Below are positions 24,453-33,060 of a stretch of 64,000 nucleotides of DNA, in pieces. The notes under the pieces were generated by a model. It saw only the letters and a program-made list of their open reading frames with translations. It searched no databases and was not told where the DNA came from. The translations under genes and the position numbers were made by a program. Within the stretch, counting starts at the first letter, position 1. The number at the start of each line of letters is the position of its first letter. Source of the DNA: JBBRVP01 sp038246785 (lineage in GTDB: Bacteria; Actinomycetota; Actinomycetes; Jiangellales; Jiangellaceae); assembly GCA_038246785.1 (NCBI GenBank), contig JBBRVP010000007.1, forward strand, positions 37,603 to 101,602. The letters are read 5' to 3'.

Positions 24453-25586
24453 ATGACCGCGCCTCCGACCGGGTCTGACGGGGTCCCCCGGCGCAGCCCG
24501 CTGCACGCGGAGCACGAGCGGCTCGGCGCACGCTTCGTCGACTTCGCCGGCTGGACGATGCCGGTGCGCTACGGCTCCGACGTCGCCGAGCACACCGCCG
24601 TCCGCACCGGTGCGGGCATCTTCGACCTATCCCACATGGGCGAGCTCGAGGTCGCGGGTGCTCAGGCAGCTGCCGCGCTCGACCGGGCGCTGGTGGGCAA
24701 CCTGTCCGCCCTGCGCGTAGGCGGGGCCCGCTACTCGATGATCTGCGCCGACGACGGCGGTGTGATCGACGACCTCGTCGTCTATCGGCTGGCCGACGAC
24801 CGTTTCCTCGTCGTCGCCAACGCCTCCAACGCCGGTGTCGTCGCCGCGGAGTTGTCCGGGCGGGCCGACGGGTTGGACGCCACGGTCGACGACGCGTCGG
24901 CGCGCTGGGCGCTCATCGCGGTGCAGGGGCCGCGCTCGGCGCGGATCCTGGCCGAGGTCGTCGAGGGCGGCGCGGACGAGGTCGACCCCCTGCGCTACTA
25001 CTCCTGGCACGCGGCGCGCGGCGCCGGCGTCGACGTACTGCTCGCCCGAACCGGCTACACCGGCGAGGACGGGTTCGAGGTCTTCGCCGACGCCGAGCGG
25101 GCCGCTGACGTGTGGCGGGCGCTGATGGCGGCCGGGCAGGGGCACGGCCTCGTGCCGTGCGGGCTGGCGGCGCGCGACACGCTGCGCCTCGAGGCCGGCA
25201 TGCCGCTGTACGGAAACGAGCTCAGCCGCGAGGTGACGCCGTACGAGGCGGGGCTCGGCCGGGTCGTAAAGCTCGACAAGGCCGGCGACTTCGTCGGGCG
25301 CGCGGCCCTCGCGGCACGGGCCGACCGACCGCTCGAGCGCACCCTGATCGGGCTCACCAGCGACGGCCGACGCAGCCCCCGGGCCGGCCAGGACGTCATC
25401 GCCGATGGCGAACCGGTCGGCCGGGTGACCAGCGGCGCGCCCTCGCCGACGCTGGGCCACCCGGTCGCGATGGCCTACGTGCCGCCAGACCTGGCGACGC
25501 CGGGCACCTCGCTGACGGTCGACGTTCGCGGCAGCGCCGAGCCGGTCCGGGTGGTCGAGCTGCCGTTCTACCGCCGGGCCCGCTGA
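24453..25586 (+). CDS. gcvT: Aminomethyltransferase, T-protein of the glycine cleavage system
   Basis: Releases ammonia from the aminomethyl-lipoyl arm of H-protein and transfers the methylene group to THF. The 377-residue protein shows the family N-terminus SPLHAEHERLGARFVDFAGW, GIFDLSHMGELEV, VIDDLVVYRL, ALIAVQGPRSARIL, TGYTGEDGFEVFAD, RDTLRLEAGMPLYGNEL and the C-terminal OB-like barrel with PVGRVTSGAPSPTLGHPVAMAY. gcvH follows 42 bases downstream. gcvP is not in the window, so the operon is incomplete or split. Confidence 0.95.
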   Translation: MTAPPTGSDGVPRRSPLHAEHERLGARFVDFAGWTMPVRYGSDVAEHTAVRTGAGIFDLSHMGELEVAGAQAAAALDRALVGNLSALRVGGARYSMICADDGGVIDDLVVYRLADDRFLVVANASNAGVVAAELSGRADGLDATVDDASARWALIAVQGPRSARILAEVVEGGADEVDPLRYYSWHAARGAGVDVLLARTGYTGEDGFEVFADAERAADVWRALMAAGQGHGLVPCGLAARDTLRLEAGMPLYGNELSREVTPYEAGLGRVVKLDKAGDFVGRAALAARADRPLERTLIGLTSDGRRSPRAGQDVIADGEPVGRVTSGAPSPTLGHPVAMAYVPPDLATPGTSLTVDVRGSAEPVRVVELPFYRRAR

Positions 25587-25628
25587 AGACTCGCCACGAC
25601 CCCGCCGCCGATCCTGGAAGGAGAGCCC

Positions 25629-26003
25629 GTGAGCAACTATCCCGACGACCGCTCGTACACCGCCGAGCACGAGTGGGCCAGCGGCGAGGGGACGGTGACC
25701 GTGGGCATCACGGCGTACGCCGCCGACGCCCTCGGCGATATCGTCTTCGTGCAGCTACCGCAGGTCGGCAGCACCGTCGCTGCCGGTGAGGCGTGCGGCG
25801 AGCTCGAGTCGACGAAGTCGGTCAGCGACCTGTTCTCTCCGGTGGGCGGCGAGGTCGTCGAGGTCAACGACGCCGTGACGAACGACCCGGCCGTGGTCAA
25901 CTCCGACCCCTACGAGGCGGGCTGGATGTTCAAGGTGAGAGTCGACGGGACCATGGACCTCATGACGGCCGAGGAGTACGCCGCGCACGTGGCCGGCTCC
26001 TGA
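25629..26003 (+). CDS. gcvH: Glycine cleavage system H-protein
   Basis: Lipoyl carrier that shuttles the aminomethyl group between P-, T- and L-proteins. The 124-residue protein reads DRSYTAEHEWASGEGTVTVG, then GDIVFVQLPQVGSTV. The lipoylated Lys is about residue 63 in ELESTKSVSDLFSPV, and YEAGWMFKVRV closes the domain. GTG 25629 is preceded by GGAAGGAGAG (25616-25625). Confidence 0.96.
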   Translation: MSNYPDDRSYTAEHEWASGEGTVTVGITAYAADALGDIVFVQLPQVGSTVAAGEACGELESTKSVSDLFSPVGGEVVEVNDAVTNDPAVVNSDPYEAGWMFKVRVDGTMDLMTAEEYAAHVAGS

Positions 26004-26101
26004 GCCCGGCCGTCCCGCGGGCCGCGCGCGGCAGCAGCGTCGGCCGATGACGAACCTGGCCGGCTCGTGAGACGGCTGGCGCCGCTGACAGGATGAGACC
26101 C

Positions 26102-27118
26102 GTGCCCGACACCCCCGCCCGCCCACGCGTGTTCTCCGGCATGCAGCCGACCTCGGGCTCGCTGCACCTGGGCAACTACCTCGGGGCGCTGCGGCAGTGG
26201 GTGGCGCTGCAGGATCGCCACGACGCGTTCTACTGCGTCGTCGACATGCACGCCATCACGATGGGACACGACCCGCAGACGCTGCGCCAGCGCACCCGGG
26301 TAACGGCGGCGCAGTACCTGGCCGCCGGCGTCGACCCGGAGCGGTCGACCCTGTTCGTGCAGTCGCACGTGCCCGAGCACGCCCAGCTGGCCTGGGTGCT
26401 GGGCTGCCTCACCGGATTCGGCGAGGCGAGCCGGATGACGCAGTTCAAGGACAAGGTGGCCCGGCAGGGCAAGGACAGCGCGTCAGTCGGGCTGTTCACC
26501 TATCCCGCTCTGATGGCGGCCGACATCCTGCTCTACCGTGCCGACCTCGTCCCCGTCGGGGAGGACCAGCGCCAGCACCTCGAGCTGACCCGCACCCTGG
26601 CCCAGCGCTTCAACTCCCGCTTCGGGGAGACGTTTCTCGGGCCTGCCCCCTACATCCTCGAGGAGACCGCCAAGATCTACGACCTGCAAGAACCGACGGC
26701 GAAGATGAGCAAGTCGGTCGGCGGCGCCGGCATCGTCGACCTGCTCGACGATCCCGCGCGCATCGGCAAGCGCATCCGCAGTGCGGTGACCGACACCGGC
26801 CGCGACGTGGTCTACGACCCCGAGCACAAGCCAGGCGTGTCCAACCTGTTGAGCATCCTCGCCGCCCTCACCGACCAGACGGTGCCAGAGTGGGAGGCCG
26901 AGCTCGCCGGACGCGGCTACGGCGACCTCAAGAAGGTCGTCGCCGAGTCCGTCCTCGACCTCGTCGTGCCGTTCCAGCAGCGGGTCAACGCGCTGCTCGA
27001 CGACCCCGCGGAGCTCGACGGGCTGCTGCGCCGAGGCGCCGACAAGGCGCGGTCCGTGGCCGCCCCGACGCTGGCCCGTGTCTACGACCGGGTCGGCTTC
27101 CTCCCCGGCGCGCGATGA
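26102..27118 (+). CDS. trpS: Tryptophanyl-tRNA synthetase
   Basis: Charges tRNA-Trp. The 338-residue class Ic synthetase has the HIGH-type motif SLHLGNYLGAL near the N-terminus, YCVVDMHAIT, the Trp pocket region TYPALMAADILLYRADLVP followed by VGEDQRQHLELT, and the KMSKS loop PTAKMSKSVGG. GTG 26102 is preferred: the frame also opens at ATG 26093, but a -10-like CAGGAT (26089-26094) overlaps that ATG, which would make GTG 26102 the first codon of a leaderless transcript. The next gene overlaps the stop by 4 bases. Confidence 0.95.
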   Translation: MPDTPARPRVFSGMQPTSGSLHLGNYLGALRQWVALQDRHDAFYCVVDMHAITMGHDPQTLRQRTRVTAAQYLAAGVDPERSTLFVQSHVPEHAQLAWVLGCLTGFGEASRMTQFKDKVARQGKDSASVGLFTYPALMAADILLYRADLVPVGEDQRQHLELTRTLAQRFNSRFGETFLGPAPYILEETAKIYDLQEPTAKMSKSVGGAGIVDLLDDPARIGKRIRSAVTDTGRDVVYDPEHKPGVSNLLSILAALTDQTVPEWEAELAGRGYGDLKKVVAESVLDLVVPFQQRVNALLDDPAELDGLLRRGADKARSVAAPTLARVYDRVGFLPGAR

Positions 27119-27663
27119 ACGGGCAACGGACCGTCGGGGTGGCGCTGCCGATCCCCGAGCCGTGGGGCAGCGAGCTGCAGCACTGCCGCGCGCAGTTCGG
27201 GGACCCGGTGGCCCGGGCGATACCGCCGCACGTGACGCTGCTGCCCCCGACACCGATCGACCCGTCCGCGCTGGATGCCGCTGAGTCGCACCTGCGCGCC
27301 GTGGCCCGCTCGGCGCGGCCGTTCCGCATGGTGCTGCGCGGCACCGGCTCGTTCCGCCCGGTCTCCCCGGTGGTGTTCGTGGCTGTCGCCGAGGGCATCT
27401 CCTCGTGCGAACAGCTCGAGCGCGCCGTCCGCAGCGGGCCCTTGCTGCGGGCCGTGGCTTTCACCTACCACCCACACGTCACGGTGGCGCACCAGCTGCC
27501 CGAGGACGCGCTCGACCGGGCGTCGAAGCAGCTCGCCGACTACTCGGCGACCTTCGAGGTCCTCGGCTTCACGCTCTACGAGCACGGGCCGGACGGCGTG
27601 TGGCGCCCGCAGCGCGACTACGTGTTCGGTGGGCCGCTCCCCAAGCCCGTGCCGAGCGGCTGA
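27115..27663 (+). CDS. 2'-5' RNA ligase-like 2H phosphoesterase
   Basis: A 182-residue 2H phosphoesterase superfamily protein; members hydrolyse or ligate 2',3'-cyclic or 2'-5' phosphodiesters in RNA or nucleotides. Both H-x-T motifs are present: IPPHVTLLPP near residue 44 and YHPHVTVAHQL near residue 123, spaced as in the family. ATG 27115 overlaps the trpS stop (ATGA), so it is probably translated with trpS. Its substrate is unknown. Confidence 0.82.
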   Translation: MNGQRTVGVALPIPEPWGSELQHCRAQFGDPVARAIPPHVTLLPPTPIDPSALDAAESHLRAVARSARPFRMVLRGTGSFRPVSPVVFVAVAEGISSCEQLERAVRSGPLLRAVAFTYHPHVTVAHQLPEDALDRASKQLADYSATFEVLGFTLYEHGPDGVWRPQRDYVFGGPLPKPVPSG

Positions 27664-27673
27664 AGCGGCGAGC

Positions 27674-28855
27674 TCACCCGGCTGGCGGCGCCGACTGGCG
27701 CCGTCGCAGCCGCGACCGCACCACGGCGAGGCCCGCACCCAGTGCGGCCAGTGGAGCGATGCCCCAGGCAAGCGTCCGGGCCGGTCCGGCTTCACCGGGC
27801 TCGGGACCGGCGGCGACCGGCAGCGAGCCTGCTGCCGCGGCCAGCGTGGGGGCGGGGTCCGCTCCCCGGCCATGCAGCACTGGCCGCCCGGACAGGTCGG
27901 TCCGAGCGGTCGCCGCGAGCTCGCCCGGCGCCACCAACCGACCCACCGGCTCGCCCACCCGTGCCTCCGCGCGGAAACCCCAGTCCAGCAGGGCGCGGGC
28001 CTCGGCCCAGGCATGGTGGCCGCCTGCCGGCCGGAGCACCACGACGACGAGGCGGTGCCCGGCCCGTCGCGCCGCCGCGACGAAGGTGTTGCCGGCCAGC
28101 GTCGTGTAGCCGGTCTTACCGGCGAGCACGCCGCGGTAGCGGCCGAGCAGGCGGTTCTGCGACTGGACCTGGTAGCGCTTCCACCGCGGCTTGCCCGGGA
28201 AGAGGAAGCTCTGCTTAGCCTCGTACGCCAGGAAACTCCGGTCCCCGAGCAGCGCCGCCGTCACTAGCGCGAGGTCGTAGGCCGAGCTCACCTGGCCGGG
28301 GGCGTCCAGCCCGCTGGGGTTGACCACCCGCGTGTCGAAGGCGCCGAGGTCGACCGCCCGCTGGCGCATCGCGGCCACCGTTGCCGGGACCCCGCCGGCC
28401 TCGCCAGCGAGCGCGTGGGCGGCGTCGTTGCCGGACTGCATGAGCAGACCACGCCACAGCTCGCCGACGCGGTAGCGCACCCCCGGCACGATGCCGACAC
28501 GGCTGCCTTCGACTGCGGCGTCGGCGACGGTGCCGATGTGCCAGGCGCGCGGGTCCAGCCGCGGGAGCAGGACGAGCGCGGTGAGCAGCTTGAGCGTGCT
28601 CGCCGGGCGCATCCGCCGGTGCGGATCTCGCGCGGCCAGCACCGCACCGGTGTCGGCATCGGCGACCAGCCAGGACCGCGCCGTCACCCGCGGCACGGCC
28701 GCCGTGCCGGTCGCACGGACGGGTGCCGTCCCCGTGAGCAGCGGACCGCCCACCGGGCCACCGCCCTGGCCAGCCGCGGGAGCGGCGGCGACGGCGAGCA
28801 GGGCGGCGGCAGCCGCGGTGACGGCCGCGGCCGCACGGACGAAGGCGAGGGGCAT
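27674..28855 (-). CDS. D-alanyl-D-alanine carboxypeptidase (peptidase S11, PBP5/DacC-like)
   Basis: Trims the terminal D-Ala of peptidoglycan stem peptides outside the cytoplasmic membrane. A 393-residue protein with a signal peptide (residues 1-29, VRAAAAVTAAAAALLAVAAA) and all three penicillin-binding motifs: S86-T-L-K in RPASTLKLL, S141-G-N in MQSGNDAA and K247-T-G in LAGKTGYTTLAGN. A C-terminal hydrophobic helix (WGIAPLAALGAGLAVV) with RSRLRRR would tether it to the membrane. ATG 28855 begins at the signal peptide; a minus-strand TACCCT 9 bases upstream suggests a very short leader. Divergent from the dehydratase gene. Confidence 0.9.
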   Translation of the reverse strand: MPLAFVRAAAAVTAAAAALLAVAAAPAAGQGGGPVGGPLLTGTAPVRATGTAAVPRVTARSWLVADADTGAVLAARDPHRRMRPASTLKLLTALVLLPRLDPRAWHIGTVADAAVEGSRVGIVPGVRYRVGELWRGLLMQSGNDAAHALAGEAGGVPATVAAMRQRAVDLGAFDTRVVNPSGLDAPGQVSSAYDLALVTAALLGDRSFLAYEAKQSFLFPGKPRWKRYQVQSQNRLLGRYRGVLAGKTGYTTLAGNTFVAAARRAGHRLVVVVLRPAGGHHAWAEARALLDWGFRAEARVGEPVGRLVAPGELAATARTDLSGRPVLHGRGADPAPTLAAAAGSLPVAAGPEPGEAGPARTLAWGIAPLAALGAGLAVVRSRLRRRQSAPPAG

Positions 28856-28902
28856 GACGGCGCCAGGGTAGAGGGCGGCGACGACATGCGACGATCGGCG
28901 GC

Positions 28903-29841
28903 ATGTCGACACGTGCGCCCGGGCTGGCCGAGCTCCAGGCCGCAGCGGTGCGCACCGGCCGGCACCTGCGTCGAACCCCGCTGCTCGAGCTGCACGGCGG
29001 CGAGCTGGACGTGCCCGCCCGCGTGGTGCTCAAGCTGGAGTCGCTGCAGCACACCGGGTCGTTCAAGGCTCGGGGCGCGCTCAACGCCCTGCTGAGCCGC
29101 GAGCTCCCGGCCGGGGGAGTCGTCGCGGCCAGCGGCGGCAACCACGGCGCCGCGCTGGCCTGGGCCGCCGCCGAGGTGGGCGCCGCGGCCACGGTGTTCG
29201 TCCCGAGCACGTCGCCGCCGGCGAAGGCCGCCCGCGTGGCGTCGTACGGCGCCGACGTGCGGATCGTGGAGGGCTACTACGCCGAGGCGCTCGACGCCGC
29301 GCGAGCCTGGGCCGCCGGCCAGGACGTGTTTGCTGTGCACGCCTACGACGTGCCGGACGTCGTGGCCGGCCAGGGCACGCTGGGGCTCGAGCTGCGCGAG
29401 CAGGTGCCCGAAGCGGATGCCATCCTCGTCGCCGTGGGCGGTGGCGGACTGGTCGCGGGGCTGACGATCGCGTGTGCGGGCGGGTCACCAGTCGTGCCCG
29501 TCGAGACGACCGGTTGCCCGACGCTGCACTCGGCGCTGGCGGTCGGCGCTCCGGTGGACGTCGAGGTCGGCGGCCTGGCCGCCGACAGCCTCGGTGCCCG
29601 GCGAATCGGATCGATCGCGTACGACGTCATGGCCGCGGCGGAACAGCCGGTGCTGCTCGTCTCCGACGAGGATGTGGAGGACGCCCGCGCGTGGCTGTGG
29701 TCGCGCTGCCGAGTGCTGGCCGAGCCGGGCGGCGCCGCCGCCCTGGCCGCGCTGCGCACCGGCGCGTATCGACCCGAGCCCGGCTCGGTCGTCGTGGTCG
29801 TCGTGTGCGGCGGCAACACCGACACCCTGCCGGCGCCATGA
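28903..29841 (+). CDS. Threonine/serine dehydratase-like PLP enzyme
   Basis: Fold-type II PLP enzyme, probably deaminating L-threonine or L-serine to the 2-oxo acid. The 312-residue protein has the PLP-lysine motif LQHTGSFKARGALNAL (Lys near 54), the substrate loop AASGGNHGAALAWAAA, the phosphate-binding glycine loop VAVGGGGLVAGL and a C-terminal VVVVCGGNTD. There is no C-terminal ACT domain, so it resembles catabolic threonine or serine dehydratases rather than regulated IlvA. A GACGAT hexamer (28890-28895) 7 bases upstream may be the -10 of a leaderless transcript. Confidence 0.85.
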   Translation: MSTRAPGLAELQAAAVRTGRHLRRTPLLELHGGELDVPARVVLKLESLQHTGSFKARGALNALLSRELPAGGVVAASGGNHGAALAWAAAEVGAAATVFVPSTSPPAKAARVASYGADVRIVEGYYAEALDAARAWAAGQDVFAVHAYDVPDVVAGQGTLGLELREQVPEADAILVAVGGGGLVAGLTIACAGGSPVVPVETTGCPTLHSALAVGAPVDVEVGGLAADSLGARRIGSIAYDVMAAAEQPVLLVSDEDVEDARAWLWSRCRVLAEPGGAAALAALRTGAYRPEPGSVVVVVVCGGNTDTLPAP

Positions 29842-30166
29842 CCGCCATGGCCCAGCGCGAACGTCCCGGCAGCGTGGTCGTCGTCGCCGGCGGTCTGGTC
29901 GCCGGCTGCTGCACCGGCGGGTGGCGTCGCCAGCGGACGCGCCGTACGGCTGCACTTTGGCGAACGTGCGTGGGCTCGGCCCATCGGCGTGGGCGTCGTC
30001 CGCGCCAGACATCAACCAGGCCCGTCCCCCTGACCCCGTCGATCTAGGAGATATCCACGTTCAGGCGTCGGCTGAACGTGGATATCTCCTAGATCAACTG
30101 GGGATGGGCCGGCCGGCACCTGCTGAACCTGATCGACATCCACGGACGCCGGTCGGCCCGGGCGGG
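29842..30166. other. Convergent intergenic region (325 bp)
   Basis: Lies between the dehydratase gene and sdhB. It contains the family B palindrome at 30041-30095. A 69-codon frame from ATG 29838 overlaps the dehydratase stop (ATGA) and ends at a TAG inside the palindrome, but its composition (Arg- and Thr-rich, no domain) looks like read-through and I do not call it a gene. Nothing else is recognisable. Confidence 0.6.
30041..30095. repeat. Intergenic palindrome, family B copy 1 (perfect 24-bp arms)
   Basis: The left arm 30041-30064 (starts GATCTAGGAGATATCCACGT) and right arm 30072-30095 are perfect inverted complements over 24 bases with a 7-base loop GCGTCGG. The arms are much less GC-rich than the flanks. 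The arm core recurs at 45666. Located between convergent genes, where a bidirectional terminator would fit, but no T-run is present. Confidence 0.92.
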
Positions 30167-30871
30167 TTAGACGCGCCGGAACAGCAGCGCCCGCTTGACC
30201 TCCTGGATCGCCTTGGTCACCTCGATGCCGCGCGGACAGGCATCTGTGCAGTTGAAGATGGTGCGGCAGCGCCAGACGCCCTCACGGTCGTTGAGGATCT
30301 CCAGGCGCTCCTCGGTGCCCTCGTCGCGGGAGTCGAAGATGAAGCGGTGGGCCCCGACGATGGCCTGCGGCCCGAAGTACTGACCGTCGGCCCAGTAGAC
30401 CGGGCACGATGCCGTGCAAGCCGCGCACAGGATGCACTTGGTCGTGTCGTCGAAACGCAGGCGGTCCTCCGGCGACTGCAGCCGCTCCCGGGTCGGCTCG
30501 TTGCCGCCGGCGACGAGGAACGGCATGACCGAGCGGTACGCGGCGAAGAACGGCTCCATGTCGACGACCAGGTCCTTGAGCACGGTCAGGGCCTTGATCG
30601 GCTCCACAGTGATCGGCTTGGCCGGGTCGAGGTCCTTGACCAGGCTCTTGCAGGCCAGCCGGTTGCGTCCGTTGACCCGCACGGCGTCGGAGCCGCAGAC
30701 GCCGTGCCCGCAGGAGCGGCGGAAGGTCAGCGAGCCGTCCTGCTCCCACTTGACCTTGTGCAGCGCGTCGAGCAGCCGATCGGTCGGCTCGGCGGTCACC
30801 GCGTAGGACTCCCAGTGCGGCTCGGTGTCGCGTTCCGGGTCGTACCGGCGGATCTTGAGCGTGATGTCCAT
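30167..30871 (-). CDS. sdhB: Succinate dehydrogenase iron-sulfur subunit
   Basis: Carries electrons from the SdhA flavin to the membrane quinone site. The 234-residue protein shows all three clusters: 2Fe-2S in SCGHGVCGSDAVRVNGRNRL-AC, 4Fe-4S in CILCAACTASCPV and 3Fe-4S in CRTIFNCTDACPRGIEV. The ATG at 30871 shares one base with the sdhA stop (TGATG). Last gene of sdhCDAB. Confidence 0.96.
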   Translation of the reverse strand: MDITLKIRRYDPERDTEPHWESYAVTAEPTDRLLDALHKVKWEQDGSLTFRRSCGHGVCGSDAVRVNGRNRLACKSLVKDLDPAKPITVEPIKALTVLKDLVVDMEPFFAAYRSVMPFLVAGGNEPTRERLQSPEDRLRFDDTTKCILCAACTASCPVYWADGQYFGPQAIVGAHRFIFDSRDEGTEERLEILNDREGVWRCRTIFNCTDACPRGIEVTKAIQEVKRALLFRRV

Positions 30872-32619
30872 CAGTACTTGCGCTCCATCGGCTTGTAGCG
30901 CGTCATCGCCACCGGCTTGTAGTCCAGGCGCCCTGTCTCGGTGCCGTCCTCGCCGACGACCCGGTAGGCCATCGTGTGACGCATGAAGTTGACGTCGTCG
31001 CGCTGGGCGTAGTCCTCGCGGAAGTGCCCGCCGCGGGACTCTTTGCGTTCCAACGCCGAGACGACGAGCACCTCGGCCAGGTCGAGCAGGAAGCCCAGCT
31101 CCACGGCCTCGAGGAGGTCGGTGTTGAAGCGGCGGCCCTTGTCCTGGACGGTGACGTTGCGGTATCGCGCCTTGAGGTCCTGCAGGTCGGCCAGTGCCTC
31201 CTTCAGCGACGCTTCGGTGCGGTAGACCTGCGCGTTGACGTCCATCGTGGCCTGCATCGCGCTGCGCACCGCGGCGATCCGCTCGCCGCCGTCACCGTCG
31301 CGCAGCCCCTCGATGAGGGCGGCCACACCCGACTCGGCGCCGGCGGGCAGCTCGAGATGCGACACGGTGGAGGCGTACGCGGCGGCGTAGCTGCCCGCGC
31401 GACGGCCGAACACGTTGATGTCGAGCAGGGAGTTGGTGCCGAGCCGGTTGGCTCCGTGCACCGACACGCAGGCAACCTCACCCGCGGCGTACAGGCCCCG
31501 GACGACGGACGTGTTGTCGGCGAGCACCTCCGCCTTGATGTTGGTGGGTACGCCGCCCATCGCGTAGTGCGCGGTGGGGTAGACCGGCACCGGCTCGGTG
31601 TAAGGCTCGACGCCGAGGTAGGTGCGCGCGAACTCGGTGATGTCGGGCAGCTTGGCGTCGATCTGCTCGCGCGGGAGGTGGGTGAGATCGAGGTAGACGT
31701 AGGCCTTCTCCGGCCCGCAGCCGCGTCCCTCGCGCACCTCGTTGGCCATCGCCCGGGCGACCATGTCGCGGGGGGCCAGGTCCTTGATGGTGGGTGCGTA
31801 GCGCTCCATGAAGCGTTCGCCGTCGGAGTTGCGCAGGATGCCGCCCTCGCCACGGGCCGCCTCCGAGAGGAGCACGCCGAGCCCGGCCAAGCCGGTGGGG
31901 TGGAACTGGAAGAACTCCATGTCCTCCAGTGGCAGGCCCTTGCGCCACACGATGCCCATCCCGTCGCCGGTGAGGGTGTGCGCGTTGGAGGTGGTGCGGA
32001 AGACCTTGCCGAAGCCGCCCGTGGCTAGGATGACGGCCTTGGCGGAGAAGACGTGGAGCTCGCCGGTGGCCAGCTCGTAGGCCACCACCCCGGCGGCACG
32101 GCCGTCGACGAGGACCAGGTCGAGGACGTAGAACTCGTTGAAGAAGTCGACTTCGTGCTTGATGCACTGCTGGTAGAGCGTCTGCAGGATCATGTGCCCG
32201 GTGCGGTCGGCGGCGTAGCAGGACCGGCGTACGGCGGCCTCGCCGTGGTTGCGCGTGTGTCCGCCGAAGCGGCGCTGGTCGATGCGGCCCTCCGGCGTGC
32301 GGTTGAACGGCAGCCCCATCTTCTCCAGGTCGAGGACCGCCTCGATGGCCTCCCGGCACATCACCTCGGCCGCGTCCTGGTCGACGAGGTAGTCGCCACC
32401 CTTGACGGTGTCGAAGGTGTGCCACTCCCAGTTGTCGTCCTCGACGTTGGCCAGCGCCGCGCACATGCCGCCCTGGGCGGCTCCGGTGTGCGAGCGCGTC
32501 GGGTAGAGCTTGGTGAGGACCGCCGTGCGCACCTGCTGCCCCGACTCGAGCGCCGCACGCATACCGGCCCCGCCGGCGCCGACGATGACGACGTCGTACC
32601 GGTGCTGCTGCATGCTCAA
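30871..32619 (-). CDS. sdhA: Succinate dehydrogenase flavoprotein subunit
   Basis: Oxidises succinate to fumarate with covalent FAD in complex II. The 582-residue protein has the FAD fold VVIVGAGGAGMRAALESGQQ, the flavinylation His in TRSHTGAAQGGMCAAL, the catalytic block HPTGLAGLGVLLSEAARGEG, TAHYAMGGVPTN, ANRLGTNSLLDINVFGRRAG and the usual C-terminus ending RYKPMERKY. It starts 4 bases after the sdhD stop and shares a base with sdhB. Confidence 0.97.
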   Translation of the reverse strand: MSMQQHRYDVVIVGAGGAGMRAALESGQQVRTAVLTKLYPTRSHTGAAQGGMCAALANVEDDNWEWHTFDTVKGGDYLVDQDAAEVMCREAIEAVLDLEKMGLPFNRTPEGRIDQRRFGGHTRNHGEAAVRRSCYAADRTGHMILQTLYQQCIKHEVDFFNEFYVLDLVLVDGRAAGVVAYELATGELHVFSAKAVILATGGFGKVFRTTSNAHTLTGDGMGIVWRKGLPLEDMEFFQFHPTGLAGLGVLLSEAARGEGGILRNSDGERFMERYAPTIKDLAPRDMVARAMANEVREGRGCGPEKAYVYLDLTHLPREQIDAKLPDITEFARTYLGVEPYTEPVPVYPTAHYAMGGVPTNIKAEVLADNTSVVRGLYAAGEVACVSVHGANRLGTNSLLDINVFGRRAGSYAAAYASTVSHLELPAGAESGVAALIEGLRDGDGGERIAAVRSAMQATMDVNAQVYRTEASLKEALADLQDLKARYRNVTVQDKGRRFNTDLLEAVELGFLLDLAEVLVVSALERKESRGGHFREDYAQRDDVNFMRHTMAYRVVGEDGTETGRLDYKPVAMTRYKPMERKY

Positions 32620-32623
32620 GCCC

Positions 32624-33058
32624 TCACTTCGTACAGATCGGCAGCGTCGACGCCGGGTCGATGCACGGGTCGAAGGTGAAGATGGTCAGCGTGCCGACGA
32701 CGATGACGACCACGGACGCGGTGTAGAGCAGCATCTTGAGCCAGAAGCGGGTCTGGTCGTGCTCGGCGTAGTCGTTGATGATCGTGCGCAGCCCGTTGGT
32801 GCCGTGCAGCTGCGCCAGCCAGAGCAGCAGCAGGTCCCAGACCTGCCAGAACGGGCTGCTCCACTTGCCGGCCACGAAGGCGAAGTCGACGCCCTTGATG
32901 CCCTCGCCGAGCACCAGGTTGACGAGCAGGTGCCCGAGCACGAGGACGACGAGCAGCAGTCCGGACACGCGCATGAACAGCCACGCGTACAGCTCGACGT
33001 TGGTCCGCGATGAGCGCCCGCTGCGTCGGCTGCGCGGAGCGGCGATCGTGGAGGCCAT
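32624..33058 (-). CDS. sdhD: Succinate dehydrogenase membrane anchor subunit
   Basis: A 144-residue hydrophobic anchor with three predicted transmembrane helices near residues 27-50 (FMRVSGLLLVVLVLGHLL), 72-92 (VWDLLLLWLAQLHGTNGL) and 110-130 (YTASVVVIVVGTLTIFTF). HLLV and HGTNGLR supply His residues suited to haem b or quinone contact. ATG 33058 starts 2 bases after the sdhC stop; the longer upstream frame is a shadow of sdhC. Confidence 0.9.
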   Translation of the reverse strand: MASTIAAPRSRRSGRSSRTNVELYAWLFMRVSGLLLVVLVLGHLLVNLVLGEGIKGVDFAFVAGKWSSPFWQVWDLLLLWLAQLHGTNGLRTIINDYAEHDQTRFWLKMLLYTASVVVIVVGTLTIFTFDPCIDPASTLPICTK

Positions 33059-33060
33059 GC

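Noticed and set aside
22235..24454. 739-codon minus-strand frame spanning the galT-CorC spacer
   Set aside because: Runs antisense to the CorC-like gene and out of frame through galT and the palindrome; no domain.
29838..30047. 69-codon ORF overlapping the dehydratase stop
   Set aside because: ATGA overlap is attractive, but the translation has no fold-like features and ends in a palindrome; coding not supported.
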